Source: Glandiceps talaboti (taxonomy: Eukaryota; Hemichordata; Enteropneusta; Spengelidae). From it: 17,500 nt of DNA. Below are positions 1-10,312 of the stretch, one piece after another. The stretch lies in contig NC_135570.1 in NCBI RefSeq assembly GCF_964340395.1, forward strand, positions 2,922,501-2,940,000, written 5' to 3'. A program made the position numbers and the translations under genes. The notes beneath the pieces are model-generated. The model made no database searches. It was not told the origin of the DNA and saw only the letters and a list, made by a program, of their open reading frames with translations. Position 1 is the first letter of the stretch, and every line of letters begins with the position of its first letter.

Positions 1-827
1 TGATCAAGTGGTGTGACAAAAGTGGGATAGTAATATAAAGAAGAGAAAAGAATGGTTCATGGATCAACACAATCAATTGTATGCTTTCCACATGAAAAGT
101 CTCAGTACCTGTAACTCAAAGCTTGTATTGCAAGTGACAATTTAGTCAACTATCAGAAACAGATCAACTATCCACAAACGTTAAATGTACAAGTGAAGCC
201 CATTAACCTGAAACAGTACGGTGTGTGGTTGAATAACAATCTTACTAGCACTGCTCTATTTTATCGACGGTCTGACGTCACAAATGTTTTAAGTACATTT
301 GTTACATTTTAACCCATTTAAGGGCACGGATCAATTGAAGTTAGCTAACTCAAAGAAAGTGTAGCATATACTAAGATTATTCCAAACAATAAAACATAAC
401 AATTTATGTAAATTTTAGTAAGATTGTTGCGAGCCAGGCGATAATTGTAACAATAATAGTGGCAATGTTAAGTGACCACTATAATATAACCAGATGTAAA
501 CTGGGTGACTAGTGTTAGGGCAAAACGGGAAGCACTTCGATTAGCTCCTACAATCGTTATCACAATGCGAAATTCTGAGCTACCATACATGGTATATTCC
601 TCAATTGGTAAATCGAATTAATTGTAAAATATGAAAGTTGTATTAGTTTGAGATATGTGACGTCATCGTGAGAACAAGATCTCGGATGAGTAAATAAGCT
701 CACGGAAAAATAAGATTATGACGATCGCCGGGAGAACAAAGGTTATGAATTGGATCTGAAAACGAAAAAGAAAAATTAAGTCATCGGGACAAACAAAGTT
801 TTTAGGCGATTGTATAAGTACATACAT
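1..827. other. Unannotated AT-rich sequence
   Basis: No frame of 60 codons or more and no RNA gene was recognised. It contains two perfect CRE palindromes, TGACGTCA at 273-280 and 658-665. Confidence 0.6.
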
Positions 828-869
828 CGGTGATAATGACCGTCAGCGGTGATAATGACCGTCAGCGGT
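828..869 (+). repeat. 19-bp tandem duplication with internal dyads
   Basis: CGGTGATAATGACCGTCAG occurs twice perfectly (828-846 and 847-865), followed by a partial third copy, CGGTG. The unit contains CGGT and ACCG, which are mutually complementary, so alternative small hairpins can form within or between copies. Confidence 0.9.
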
Positions 870-1045
870 GGATTAAAAGCCAAGGATGAGTTGATAAATT
901 AGAAAGGCAAAGATAATAACCATACTGGACAATTCAAAGAACTAATAGTTTAGTCGTCTTTGTCAAACAGGTGCTTTTTAGTCAAATTAAACATTCAAGG
1001 CCAAGGGCGAAATTGGCCGATATAGACCTCACAGAAACTTTTTCA

Positions 1046-1166
1046 GAAATATATGACTGTCATGGCATTGGCAGCAACATCAGGGTTGGGATCTGACGAC
1101 AACTTGAAATATATGATTGTCATGGCATTGGCAGCAACATCAGGGTTGGGGATCTGACGACAACTT
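1046..1166 (+). repeat. 60-bp tandem duplication
   Basis: The segment beginning GAAATATATGACTGTCATGG at 1046 is repeated from 1106 with one C-to-T substitution (GACTGT/GATTGT) and one extra G in the GGTTGGG run. The near identity indicates a recent local duplication. No coding frame is conserved across it. Confidence 0.93.
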
Positions 1167-1524
1167 GAAATATTGTTGGGCGGTTACCGCACCAGCAATC
1201 GACGGCATGAAATTGTCAAGGTCTGTGATAATTGTAGGTTTGGTACACTTGACATGCGGTCCAGTCCTTGGGGCTTTGGTGTACACACTGACCGTAATAC
1301 AACAATTAATGTACCAGATGCCCGTCGTCTGATAACCAACTTTCCAAAACCACACTATAAATCACAAGTGCGATCAAGTTCAAAGAGGATTTCGAAAAGT
1401 CAAGTTCAAACCAAAAATGGGAAAAGAACGAGCTTATGATTCGTACTTTCGATTTAGAGTCGAGAATTATTTCTATGACAAATGATCTACCAATTGTTGA
1501 AATCATTGAATGTCTTTATATCAT
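1167..1524. other. Unassigned sequence with overlapping short frames
   Basis: Frames of 71 codons (1117-1332) and 88 codons (1173-1439) on the + strand, and of 66-71 codons on the minus strand, overlap here. None shows a recognisable domain, and the first overlaps the 60-bp duplication. They read like chance open frames or a decayed element rather than genes. Confidence 0.5.
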
Positions 1525-1612
1525 CAGTCATTTGTATTATGGGATGCACCTTTGAAAATTATGGGATACAATTTTGAAAATTATGGTATACAACTTTGGA
1601 AATTATGGTATA
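1525..1612 (+). repeat. 22-bp tandem repeat, three clear copies plus one degenerate
   Basis: Copies at 1547-1568, 1569-1590 and 1591-1612 share TTTGAAAATTATGGNATA with one or two substitutions each. The preceding 22 bp (1525-1546) match only in the right half (ATTATGGGAT) and appear to be an older copy. Confidence 0.85.
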
Positions 1613-1865
1613 GCTCCAAATCAAGTGACAATATTAATTCAAAACCGTATTGCTAAAATATGGCATACCGAATATTTTATACTCAAAATTTAACACCATA
1701 TGCTTTCTGATTTTGCAAACGGACCAGGGAAAGCTTACCCGGGTGATTCGAACTATTGAAAAAAAATCACCGATCCGTGAAAAGAATTCGGCAACAAATC
1801 AACGTACATCAATAACTACTGTTGGATTGAACAGACACATCTTAACCATTTAGGGAAGATCGCAC

Positions 1866-1895
1866 AAGCTCAATAAGCGAACATCATTCGTTTAG
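1866..1895 (+). repeat. Left arm of inverted repeat
   Basis: This 30-bp arm pairs with 2243-2272 in inverse orientation, with four mismatches. It starts AAGCTCAATAA and ends TTCGTTTAG. Confidence 0.75.
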
Positions 1896-2229
1896 GACAA
1901 AATCCCCTTCGAATTCTGCTCCCCCAAAACGAACGTTCACAATGTGACATTGGCAAAATGTAGCAGTCACAACGTACCACCGGTGCAATGTAAAAACATA
2001 TGGTAAACACGAATTTCCAACCTTATGAACCTGTTTACTGAGATGATGGTAAACACATCAAAATACTACCGGAAACCCAGCACTTCATCTCACCATTAGA
2101 AGTAAAATCGTATCAACTTATCAACATGCCAGTGGTAAATACAGAAACTTTTATCATTGAAGGCGTGAAATTGTTCGAAATTTGGTTAGAAGTGCAAAAA
2201 TGAAGTTCAGCAATCGCATTGAAGCCAGA

Positions 2230-2241
2230 CCCCCCCCCCCC
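2230..2241. repeat. Homopolymer (C)12
   Basis: Twelve consecutive C residues directly inside the right arm of the inverted-repeat element. The length is liable to sequencing or polymerase slippage. Confidence 0.9.
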
Positions 2242-2242
2242 G

Positions 2243-2272
2243 CTAAACGAACAAAGTTCGTTTATTGAGCTT
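2243..2272 (-). repeat. Right arm of inverted repeat
   Basis: Reverse-complement partner of 1866-1895. It includes a perfect 8-bp-stem hairpin, AAACGAAC with GTTCGTTT and a 3-nt AAA loop. Confidence 0.75.
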
Positions 2273-3410
<1,138 letters not shown>

Positions 3411-5210
3411 AAATCGTCTACACTGAGTGTTTCAACATTAGCTAAATTTATGAATAGAGACCAAAGACTTGGATACTGGCTCGATATAGTGGCTCGAATG
3501 GCAACGGAATTGTCAAAATTGCCAGATATCCAAATTTCCTACTACTGAATGTGAAACTTCTATGTCCTTGTATTGTAAAAGTATAGGGAGATGCTAGCGG
3601 CACTTTTGAAGTAAAATATTTTTGACAAATTCTCCAAAAATCTTGGCTGACTTTTTTTTTCATGTTTAAGTTGAGACCTCAGTGATAACAACATTTCAGC
3701 AGCTGGTTAAATGTGTTTTCTCCACATCTCTCCTGTCGTGCATGTCCCGCAGCTTTCAACAGCTCTGTTACTATCAACGTTTCAAAAAGTCTTCGGCTGT
3801 AGGCCATTTGCGTAAGCGCTTTGGCTGTTCATTTTCGGAAACCGAAGTCAAGTGGAGAAACCTGTATATGATCCGAGGGGTATGTATTATCGTAAGGTCA
3901 TGAAACGGCAGACATCTTGGCAGGTGTTGGCAGGGTGGAAAATACAGAATAATTAATTTCACTTTAACAAGGGACGCCTCCCCTAGCTTAACATGTAATA
4001 ACGGGATAAACCAACAACAAATAATAACTCATCTTCAGTACACTGAGCTAATTGGTCATATTTTTTTGTACTGAGTAAATTACTCATTTTTCAAAATGGC
4101 TGAAAAAAAACATTTTGGTTCCATGCCATCCGCGAACACGGTAAAGTTGACCGTGTAAAAATGTCCGAAATAAATTTAACGTCACCGAAAATTCGAATAT
4201 ATATTATGTTAGCTTTATCTTAGTTGCTTGGAGTCAACATCAAACATACCATAGTTTCTACGATATTTGAATTGAATTCTTCATCGTTTGAAATTCAGGA
4301 TCGTGACATATGTGAATTGTTCACAAGTAGCAAACAGAAACAGAAAAATGCAATAATTCCTGCTTGACAAGCAGACGATATAGGAGGCAAATAATGCGTT
4401 GCATGGTATTGATCATTATACCGTCAAACATACACACACATATATACTGTGTGTTAGACAGTAAGGTCTTTGTTTGTATTTAAGGTTTGCAATGATCAAC
4501 GGTATCAAATTGGTGTCGAATTTTGAAGGAATAATTGTAACCGATATGTGGTCACCATGGCAACAGAACACGTGTCCTACGCTCCAAGGTCGGTGAGCGT
4601 GTAAGAGGTTTTTTTTATTAAAACCGACGAACTTGTTAAATTTAACAAAATACTAATTATATTGTTCGCAGAAGATGGCACACGTTGTATTCCATTACAG
4701 AATTTTTTAATGTGTTCCACTCGTTGAACAATATTGAACGAATGGAGGAAAACATGTTTGTCGGTGACGTTACACAAAACACTTTCTTCACATTCAATAA
4801 AAAGGGAAATTGACATATTTCTCTCGGGTAGATATAAATCAAAACATCAATTAAAAAAATTGTGAAGTCTTGATTACGCAGAGAGATTTTTTTCAGGGAC
4901 GTCGTGGATCAATGTAAGACAGGATAAGAATGGCACCATAATTTAGTCTTAACCTAAAGAATTATAAGTGAAGCTCTACATAGACTATTACTATATCAAG
5001 GGTCGACAAACTACTTTGAATTTCACGTGTGTTCATAACGTGGTTGAAACTATCTAGGTACGGTTGTTTACAAAGTTAACGTTAGATCTGTGATCCTTAG
5101 ATTCAAACAACAACAAGAAATAGAGATACAAGATTGCATTCAAACCGATTACTAGCGTCGTAGAATCTTGTTTTCAGAAACAACTGGTACAGTACGGATC
5201 CATTATCCGA
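3411..5210. other. Unannotated AT-rich sequence
   Basis: Only short unrecognised frames occur (for example 3682-3903 + and 4577-4816 -). Small items seen are TTCGG-AAA-CCGAA near 3834, the hairpin at 4136, an ACACAC/GTGTGT inverted pair around 4432-4454, and an isolated acceptor-like TTTTTTTCAG ending at 4896 with GTAAG at 4914. Confidence 0.5.
4136..4156. repeat. Short inverted repeat (7-bp stem)
   Basis: ACACGGT and ACCGTGT are exact complements separated by AAAGTTG. It is a small hairpin with no visible gene partner. Confidence 0.6.
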
Positions 5211-5301
5211 CATACTCGGGGAAAGAGGATATCGCCTCAGGGCAAGAACACTATACAACCCGGACTAGTTACCGGAGTATATGGCACCCGTTCTTGCCCT
5301 G
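5211..5301. repeat. Interlocked inverted repeats
   Basis: CAGGGCAAGAAC (5238-5249) and GTTCTTGCCCTG (5290-5301) are perfect 12-bp inverted repeats. A second pair, CATACTCGGG (5211-5220) with CCGGAGTATATG (5272-5283), shares ATACTC/GAGTAT plus a CGG/CCG match. The order is A-B-A'-B', so the two stems would cross (pseudoknot topology) if formed together in one strand. The segment could be a remnant of a transposable-element end; no family was recognised. Confidence 0.6.
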
Positions 5302-5596
5302 CGCGACAACTTATTTACTTATACTCTTTTCAAGTGTATTGCAACGTCGTTCTGTCATACAAACTGAGACAAGTTTAACGTGGATATTGTGTAAAAAATA
5401 GCAAGAAATCGTTCAGGATCTTCAACATTTTCAAATATCTTAATTGGAAGATGGCCCAGCTGACGGAACAGCGTTTGGTGTAGGGAGTGCCTTCCTTTTG
5501 TACCACAAAGAATGGAGAAGACCAATGAATGAACGACAGTGAATGGTGACATCAACGGCAGTTAAGCTCTTCGTTATGTGCGCTATCATTCCGCCG

Positions 5597-5649
5597 AAAG
5601 ACAGACACATATAATGTAAAATGCATGATTTGTTTCACCGTCTGTCGTT
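5597..5649. repeat. Short inverted repeat
   Basis: GAAAGACAGAC near 5596-5606 pairs with GTCTGTCGTTC at 5640-5650, a 7-bp perfect core (ACAGAC/GTCTGT plus one further pair) with imperfect extension. The loop is about 33 nt. Function unknown. Confidence 0.4.
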
Positions 5650-6120
5650 CTAATTTGGATTAAATGATTAATCTTACTACTCAAGAGACAAATCTGATGA
5701 AGGATTAAATATTTAGGGATAATGATTATGAACTTTGACGGTTACACAATCGCTTATCAAGTATTCCTAAAGTTGAGGACGTACTGCTGAGGAAGAATTC
5801 ATATTTGGTCTCATTGTGGAAATTCAAGAACAAAATATCTTTTTCTGAAATTGTTTAACGGACAACGTCTGACACATATACAATTCGTATATTCTGGATA
5901 AAAAAACCCTTAGCTTTGTATACGTTTAATATACTCAGGGAATGATGAATGTAAACTAAACTAACATTATTCACAATTAATTGTCTTTGGGGAAATGTAC
6001 GCATTAGCGATATGTACAAGAGTTTGATTTATATGTACCTGTATTATTGTTTACCAAAACCTACACGTTCATGATGAATAAAAACGAACCCTCTTGACAT
6101 AATTCATTCCAAATGGTGCT

Positions 6121-6152
6121 GGAGGCTTCTTCGCCATCGGCGAACCAACCTC
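6121..6152. repeat. Hairpin TTCGCC-ATC-GGCGAA with outer GAGG/CCTC pairing
   Basis: A perfect 6-bp stem (6130-6135 with 6139-6144) encloses a 3-nt loop. An outer GAGG (6122) / CCTC (6149) pair encloses it across a 4-by-4 internal loop. The structure is compact and relatively GC-rich for this window. No RNA family was recognised. Confidence 0.5.
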
Positions 6153-6429
6153 TCGGTAAACAAAAGAATATTCACATCTCGCGCACAGTCCAATATACGT
6201 TATGTTTCATATATAGGTGGCCAGCACGTGCAGCCTTGCAATCTCTACTGATCATGTTATCACGTGTTTAGGTCATCTCTACGGTAGTCATTCCAATTGA
6301 AATTGTTAAAAGTTCAGTGTCAGCGCCGAAGTGTGGACTAACGTGTTCCTCTTTTTTTCGCGACACACTTACGCCGAGTGCATTTAATTTGAATGTATTC
6401 GCGATGTAGTTAGATAATGTTTATAATGA

Positions 6430-6492
6430 ATGTGGAATAACGACGAGTGACGATCACCGCCGCCGTCAGCGCCGCCACCACCTTCGCCAACA
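6430..6492. other. Small CpG-dense patch
   Basis: This roughly 60-bp stretch, including CACCGCCGCCGTCAGCGCC, carries about ten CpG dinucleotides, clearly more than its AT-rich surroundings. It could be a promoter or 5' UTR remnant, but no TATA box, start codon context or reading frame supports a gene. Confidence 0.35.
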
Positions 6493-7257
6493 AAAGAGGG
6501 GTAAACACATACTAATGTTGGAAAAGAAAACTATCAAAATGAAACTAAAACAGTTACAAGTCATACACACACTCGATTCTGTACAACAGAAAGATACTAG
6601 TAAATACCGCTTACACTCACTTGTTTCCTAATTCATATCGAAGTTAAGGCTTCCGAAAGCGTAGACTATCACGAACTAATTTTGGCATCCTTTGATAGGC
6701 ATCCACCTGAAAAAACAACCATGTAAGGAAGTTACAATTGCGTTTTATTATAACAAAATAACCAAACTCTGTCAAGTGAAAATGAACGAGTTGTGAAAAC
6801 AGACCAAGTTTTTGTTATCTTGGAAGTTCATGAATGAATAATACGTAGTCCTAACGAACAAACACAAACCATTCTGACTTTTTGAGTTTTCCGTCATGTG
6901 ATTTATCTTTCACAATACCTTGAATTCACCCATGTATTTAATGATTGTCGCATTAAGATCTAACCGTGATAATTATACCAAATTAAATTGCCCTTGACGG
7001 TTTAGGATACCAAAATTGGTCAATGAAAATTGCAACGAGAGCTCTTCTTGTCCAGTCGATGGTAATTACATTTGCTAGCAGACTGTGCAGAATGTAAACA
7101 GTCATTTTAAAACGGTCAGCGATAGAACTTTTCCGATTTTCCTGAAGTTTTATATACGAAGCCAAATATCATAGTAAGTCTGACCAAAAGTATGTTTCAT
7201 TGTTAATTAAATATTTGCTGACTCACTCCTCATTTATGGTTTGCAAACGCCATATTC

Positions 7258-7461
7258 TGACGCAGTGATGTATTATCAAGTCTGTGACGTCATGTTCGAC
7301 CCAGTGCCGTATTTTACGACCCTGTGATGACGTAATTTTGACAAAATGACGTAATTACGCCAGTGACGTCAATTTCGACTTAATGGCGTAACTTTGATGC
7401 AATTTCGACTGAGTGACGTAATTTTCGACTGAGTGACGTAATTGTTGACACACTGACGTCA
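7258..7461. promoter_or_regulatory. Degenerate ~20-bp tandem array of CRE/ATF-like motifs
   Basis: TGACGTCA or close variants recur at 7258 (TGACGCA), 7266 (TGATGTA), 7285 (TGACGTCA), 7305 (TGCCGTA), 7328 (TGACGTAA), 7347 (TGACGTAA), 7364 (TGACGTCA), 7384 (TGGCGTAA), 7395 (TGATGCAA), 7414 and 7434 (TGACGTAA), and 7454 (TGACGTCA). Spacing is mostly 17-23 bp, and the linker commonly reads (A)TTTTCGACTGAG, so the array arose by tandem duplication of a ~20-bp unit. TGACGTCA is the known full binding site of CREB/ATF bZIP proteins. A 20-bp period is close to two turns of B-DNA, so sites would face the same side of the helix. The repeat structure is seen directly. A regulatory role is inference; it may simply be a decayed minisatellite. 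Confidence 0.6.
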
Positions 7462-7574
7462 TGTTCGACTCGGTGGAGTGATGATGTGATGAGACAGTTG
7501 TACAATATCCATACATTATTTCTAAAATGAAATTGACACTTCTCCTTATGTGCAATACAATTTACTCAAACTTG

Positions 7575-7584
7575 CTTCCGGAAG
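7575..7584. promoter_or_regulatory. ETS-type palindrome CTTCCGGAAG
   Basis: CTTCCGGAAG is a perfect 10-bp palindrome. With the following T it contains CCGGAAGT, the consensus core of ETS/GABP factors. It lies about 115 bp after the CRE-like array and 330 bp before the minisatellite. CRE plus ETS is a common pair in TATA-less animal promoters, but no transcript can be shown here. Confidence 0.35.
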
Positions 7585-7910
7585 TAGGACAAAGCAAACA
7601 CATTTTGATATCAAAGCAATGAAAACTGGCAAGTGTCTGGACGCCACCCCTTCATAAAGTAGGAACATCAAGTCAAAGATCAATTATTTCAAATTCAATC
7701 TCATATAATGATACTGGGGATGAGGGTTCAGTTAGTACAAATAACTTTCAGATGAAATGTACGAACTACAGCCGATCATACACAGACCGTTTTGTGTACG
7801 GCAGAAAACAAAAGATTTTGCAATCTTAGTGTCACTTTTTTGTTATTTAAAAATGTGTATGTCAAAAAATACATTAAGCAATTTCCAAACTCTTAAATAC
7901 ATAAACTTGG

Positions 7911-9137
7911 TGAAGATACATACATTGATGTACGTGGTTTCAACTCGGTAAAGATACATACATTGATGTACGTGGTTTCAACTCGGTAAAGATACATACA
8001 TTGATGTACGTGGTTTCAACTCAGTACAGGTACATACATTGATGTACGTGGTTTCAACTCAGTAAAGATACATACATTGATGTACGTGGTTTCAACTCAG
8101 TAAAGATACATACATTGGTGTACGTGGTTTCAACTCAGTAAAGATACATACATTGATGTACATGGTTTCAACTCAGTAAAGATACATACATTGATGTACG
8201 TGGTTTCAACTCAGTACAGGTACATACATTGATGTACGTGGTTTCAACTCAGTAAAGATACATACATTGATGTACGTGGTTTCAACTCGGTGAAGATACA
8301 TACATTGATGTACGTGGTTTCAACTCAGTAAAGATACATACATTGATGTACGTGGTTTCAACTCGGTGAAGATACATACATTGATGTACGTGGTTTCAAC
8401 TCGGTGAAGATACATACATTGATGTACGTGGTTTCAACTCGGTGAAGATACATACATTGATGTACGTGGTTTCAACTCGGTAAAGATACATACATTGGTG
8501 TACGTGGTTTCAACTCGATGAAGATACATACATTGATGTACGTGGTTTCAACTCAGTAAAGATACATCCATTGATGTACGTGGCTTCAACTCGGTAAAGA
8601 GACATACATTGATGTACGTGGTTTCAACTCAGTAAAGATACAAACATTGATGTACGTGGTTTCAACTCAGTAAAGATACATACATTGATGTACGTGGTTT
8701 CAACTCAGTAAAGATACATACATTGATGTACGTGGTTTCAACTCAGTAAAGATACATACATTGATGTACGTGGTTTCAACTCAGTAAAGATACATACATT
8801 GATGTACGTGGTTTCAACTCAGTAAAGATATAAACATTGATGTACTTGGTTTCAACTCAGTAAAGATACATACATTGATGTACGTGGTTTCAACTCAGTA
8901 CAGGTACATACATTGATGTACTTGGTTTCAACTCAGTGAAGATACATACATTGATGTACGTGGTTTCAACTCAGTAAAGATATAAACATTGATGTACTTG
9001 GTTTCAACTCAGTAAAGATACATACATTGATGTACGTGGTTTCAACTCAGTAAAGATACAAACATTGATGTACGTGGTTTCAACTCGATGAAGATACAAT
9101 TGTATACATTGATGTACGCGGTATAAATCACTACAGG
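7911..9137. repeat. 38-bp minisatellite, 32 tandem copies
   Basis: The unit contains TACATTGATGTACGTGG followed by TTTCAACTCAGTAAAGA, 38 bp in total. Using the core TTG(A/G)TGTAC as a marker, copies begin at 7925, 7963, 8001 and so on every 38 bp to 9065. These 31 copies have no insertion or deletion. A 32nd copy has its core at 9109 after a 6-bp insertion and then decays into unique sequence. Copies differ only by substitutions such as ACTCAGT/ACTCGGT, AAAG/GAAG, an ACAGG variant at 8026, 8216 and 8900, and a TATAAACATT variant at 8829 and 8981. The sharing of variants at multiples of 38 (190, 684, 152) suggests block duplication or gene conversion. Each unit holds a dyad around TACATTGATGTA. 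All forward frames and the reverse frame I followed hit stops, so it is not coding. No spacers separate the units, so it is not a CRISPR array. Confidence 0.97.
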
Positions 9138-9227
9138 TGTAAAATAGGAATTGTTGTAAACTGTGATATAGAATTTAATGACAAAAAATGTGAAAATGAT
9201 GTACATACGCAGAATTAGTCATCTATA

Positions 9228-9388
9228 GTGTTGATCAGATGGTGATGGGTTAGGGTGGGGGGCGACGTAAGATCAGTTATGTAGTGTTGAGTAGATGATG
9301 GGGGGGGGGGGGCACGCAAGATCAGTTATGTAAAGTGGGATGGTGGTGGGGGCCCGCAAGATCAGTTAGTATAAAGTGTTGATTGGCT
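9228..9388 (+). repeat. Degenerate G-rich tandem repeat (about 40-49 bp unit)
   Basis: GATCAGTTATGTA recurs at 9271 and 9320, with a variant at 9360 (GATCAGTTAGTATAAAGTG). The related TGTTGATCAGATGGTGATGG starts near 9229. Each copy is followed by a G-run and then a GCAAG or GTAAG-like joint. Spacing is 49 then 40 bp. Confidence 0.7.
9300..9312 (+). repeat. Homopolymer (G)13 within the G-rich repeat
   Basis: Thirteen consecutive G residues can by themselves supply four G-triplets. Nearby GGGTTAGGGTGGGGGG (9247-9262) adds G-quadruplex potential on the + strand. Confidence 0.85.
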
Positions 9389-9865
9389 AACATTGGCAAT
9401 TTTAGATCTAGACTTATTGACACAAACCTCATCTAGTATTCAAGTCATATTGGGTATAACATCAACATAAAACGTTGACAGGTTTATGCAAGTGAGTTTC
9501 CCTTACAATCTCAGTGACAACAATTTTTGGGTGCTGCTAAAAACATGACAGCGAATAATTTATTCAGATTGTCTAAATTCGATGCAACAGGTCTCCCAGT
9601 TATTTGTGACGATTACACTTAGAATATAATATATTAATTCTTCAGGGAAAAAAACAACAGAAAAAGCGGAGATTTTGCCTATCCCCCTTTAATTCAATAC
9701 AGAAATCGCACTTCAGTTAACTTGCTTTGACCAACGGTTCATCAACAAACTCTTGAAGGACGTACATACATGTATTTTCCAGTAACTCTCTGTACCAATT
9801 GAATATGGTACGGGCCGTGAACGGGAATATATTAAAGTAAGATTTGAAATTGAAGAAATACAAGG

Positions 9866-9879
9866 AAGCCCTCTTGTGG
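9866..9879 (-). promoter_or_regulatory. Weak CTCF-like motif
   Basis: Read on the minus strand, CCACAAGAGGGCTT matches 11 of 14 positions of the CTCF core CCASYAGRKGGCRS as I know it. This is marginal, and it is listed mainly because a better match occurs at 16154. Confidence 0.15.
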
Positions 9880-10249
9880 CTGTGACAGGTGAGGATGAAT
9901 AACCAATTTAGTAGAAAAGTTATCATCATGGATTGAAATGTACTTGTGGGTTGCTTGTCGGTGCAGTTTTATGTTTTATTTCATCGCAGCTACAGTGTTA
10001 ATGAAAAAGATACAGAACAGGCACACGGAACTATTCACAGATTTACTGGGTGTGTAAAGTGAAATCATCCTTCAAAAAAAGTATCGACCGTTTCCTTCTG
10101 ATACGTGGTTGTCTACTGATGAGATAGGTCGTACACTGACTGACTAATTAGGTGTAACGAGATACAGAGCTATCAACTTATTACACTGAATTTCCAATTT
10201 GGCTGTGTCACAGCGAGTCTCACCAACACCGACACCGTGTATTATGCTA

Positions 10250-10312
10250 CTGAGCAACTCAACGCCCCGGGGCTAGCGCGCGGCTTCGAGAGAGCGAGCG
10301 AGCATTAAACTA
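10250..10312. other. Small CpG-rich patch
   Basis: GCCCCGGGGC, GCGCGCGGC and GAGCGAGCGAGC make this short stretch much richer in GC and CpG than its flanks. It contains a perfect GCCCCGGGGC palindrome. It may be a regulatory remnant; no gene frame follows (only a 69-codon unrecognised frame at 10321-10530). Confidence 0.3.

Larger units (their letters stand above)
1866..2272. mobile_element. Possible MITE/foldback element with ~30-bp imperfect terminal inverted repeats
   Basis: The left arm, 1866-1895, starts AAGCTCAATAAGCGAAC and ends TTCGTTTAG. The right arm, 2243-2272, is its reverse complement at 26 of 30 positions. The right arm carries its own perfect hairpin, AAACGAAC-AAA-GTTCGTTT, and the left arm has a weaker version. 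The arms enclose about 347 bp with no coding capacity. Size, non-coding interior and inverted ends fit a non-autonomous DNA transposon (MITE) or foldback element. Outside the arms CAC (left) and GTG (right) are also complementary if a 2-bp gap is allowed, so the true ends may lie a few bases further out. No convincing target-site duplication was found. A 12-C run (2230-2241) sits immediately inside the right arm. Superfamily unassigned. Confidence 0.5.
5302..7257. other. Unannotated sequence
   Basis: No gene was recognised. Short frames (5355-5555 -, 6983-7165 -) have no recognisable domain. E-box CACGTG cores occur at 6225 and 6261, and AAGTGTG (about 6329) pairs with CACACTT (about 6364) as a 7-bp inverted repeat. 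Confidence 0.5.

Noticed and set aside
7911-9137. CRISPR-like array
   Set aside because: The units are directly contiguous with no variable spacers, the context is an animal genome, and no cas genes are present.
7911-9137. Tandem protein repeat encoded by the 38-bp unit
   Set aside because: The unit length is not a multiple of three, and successive units hit in-frame stops (for example TAA in CAGTAA and TGA in AGTTGA) in the frames followed.
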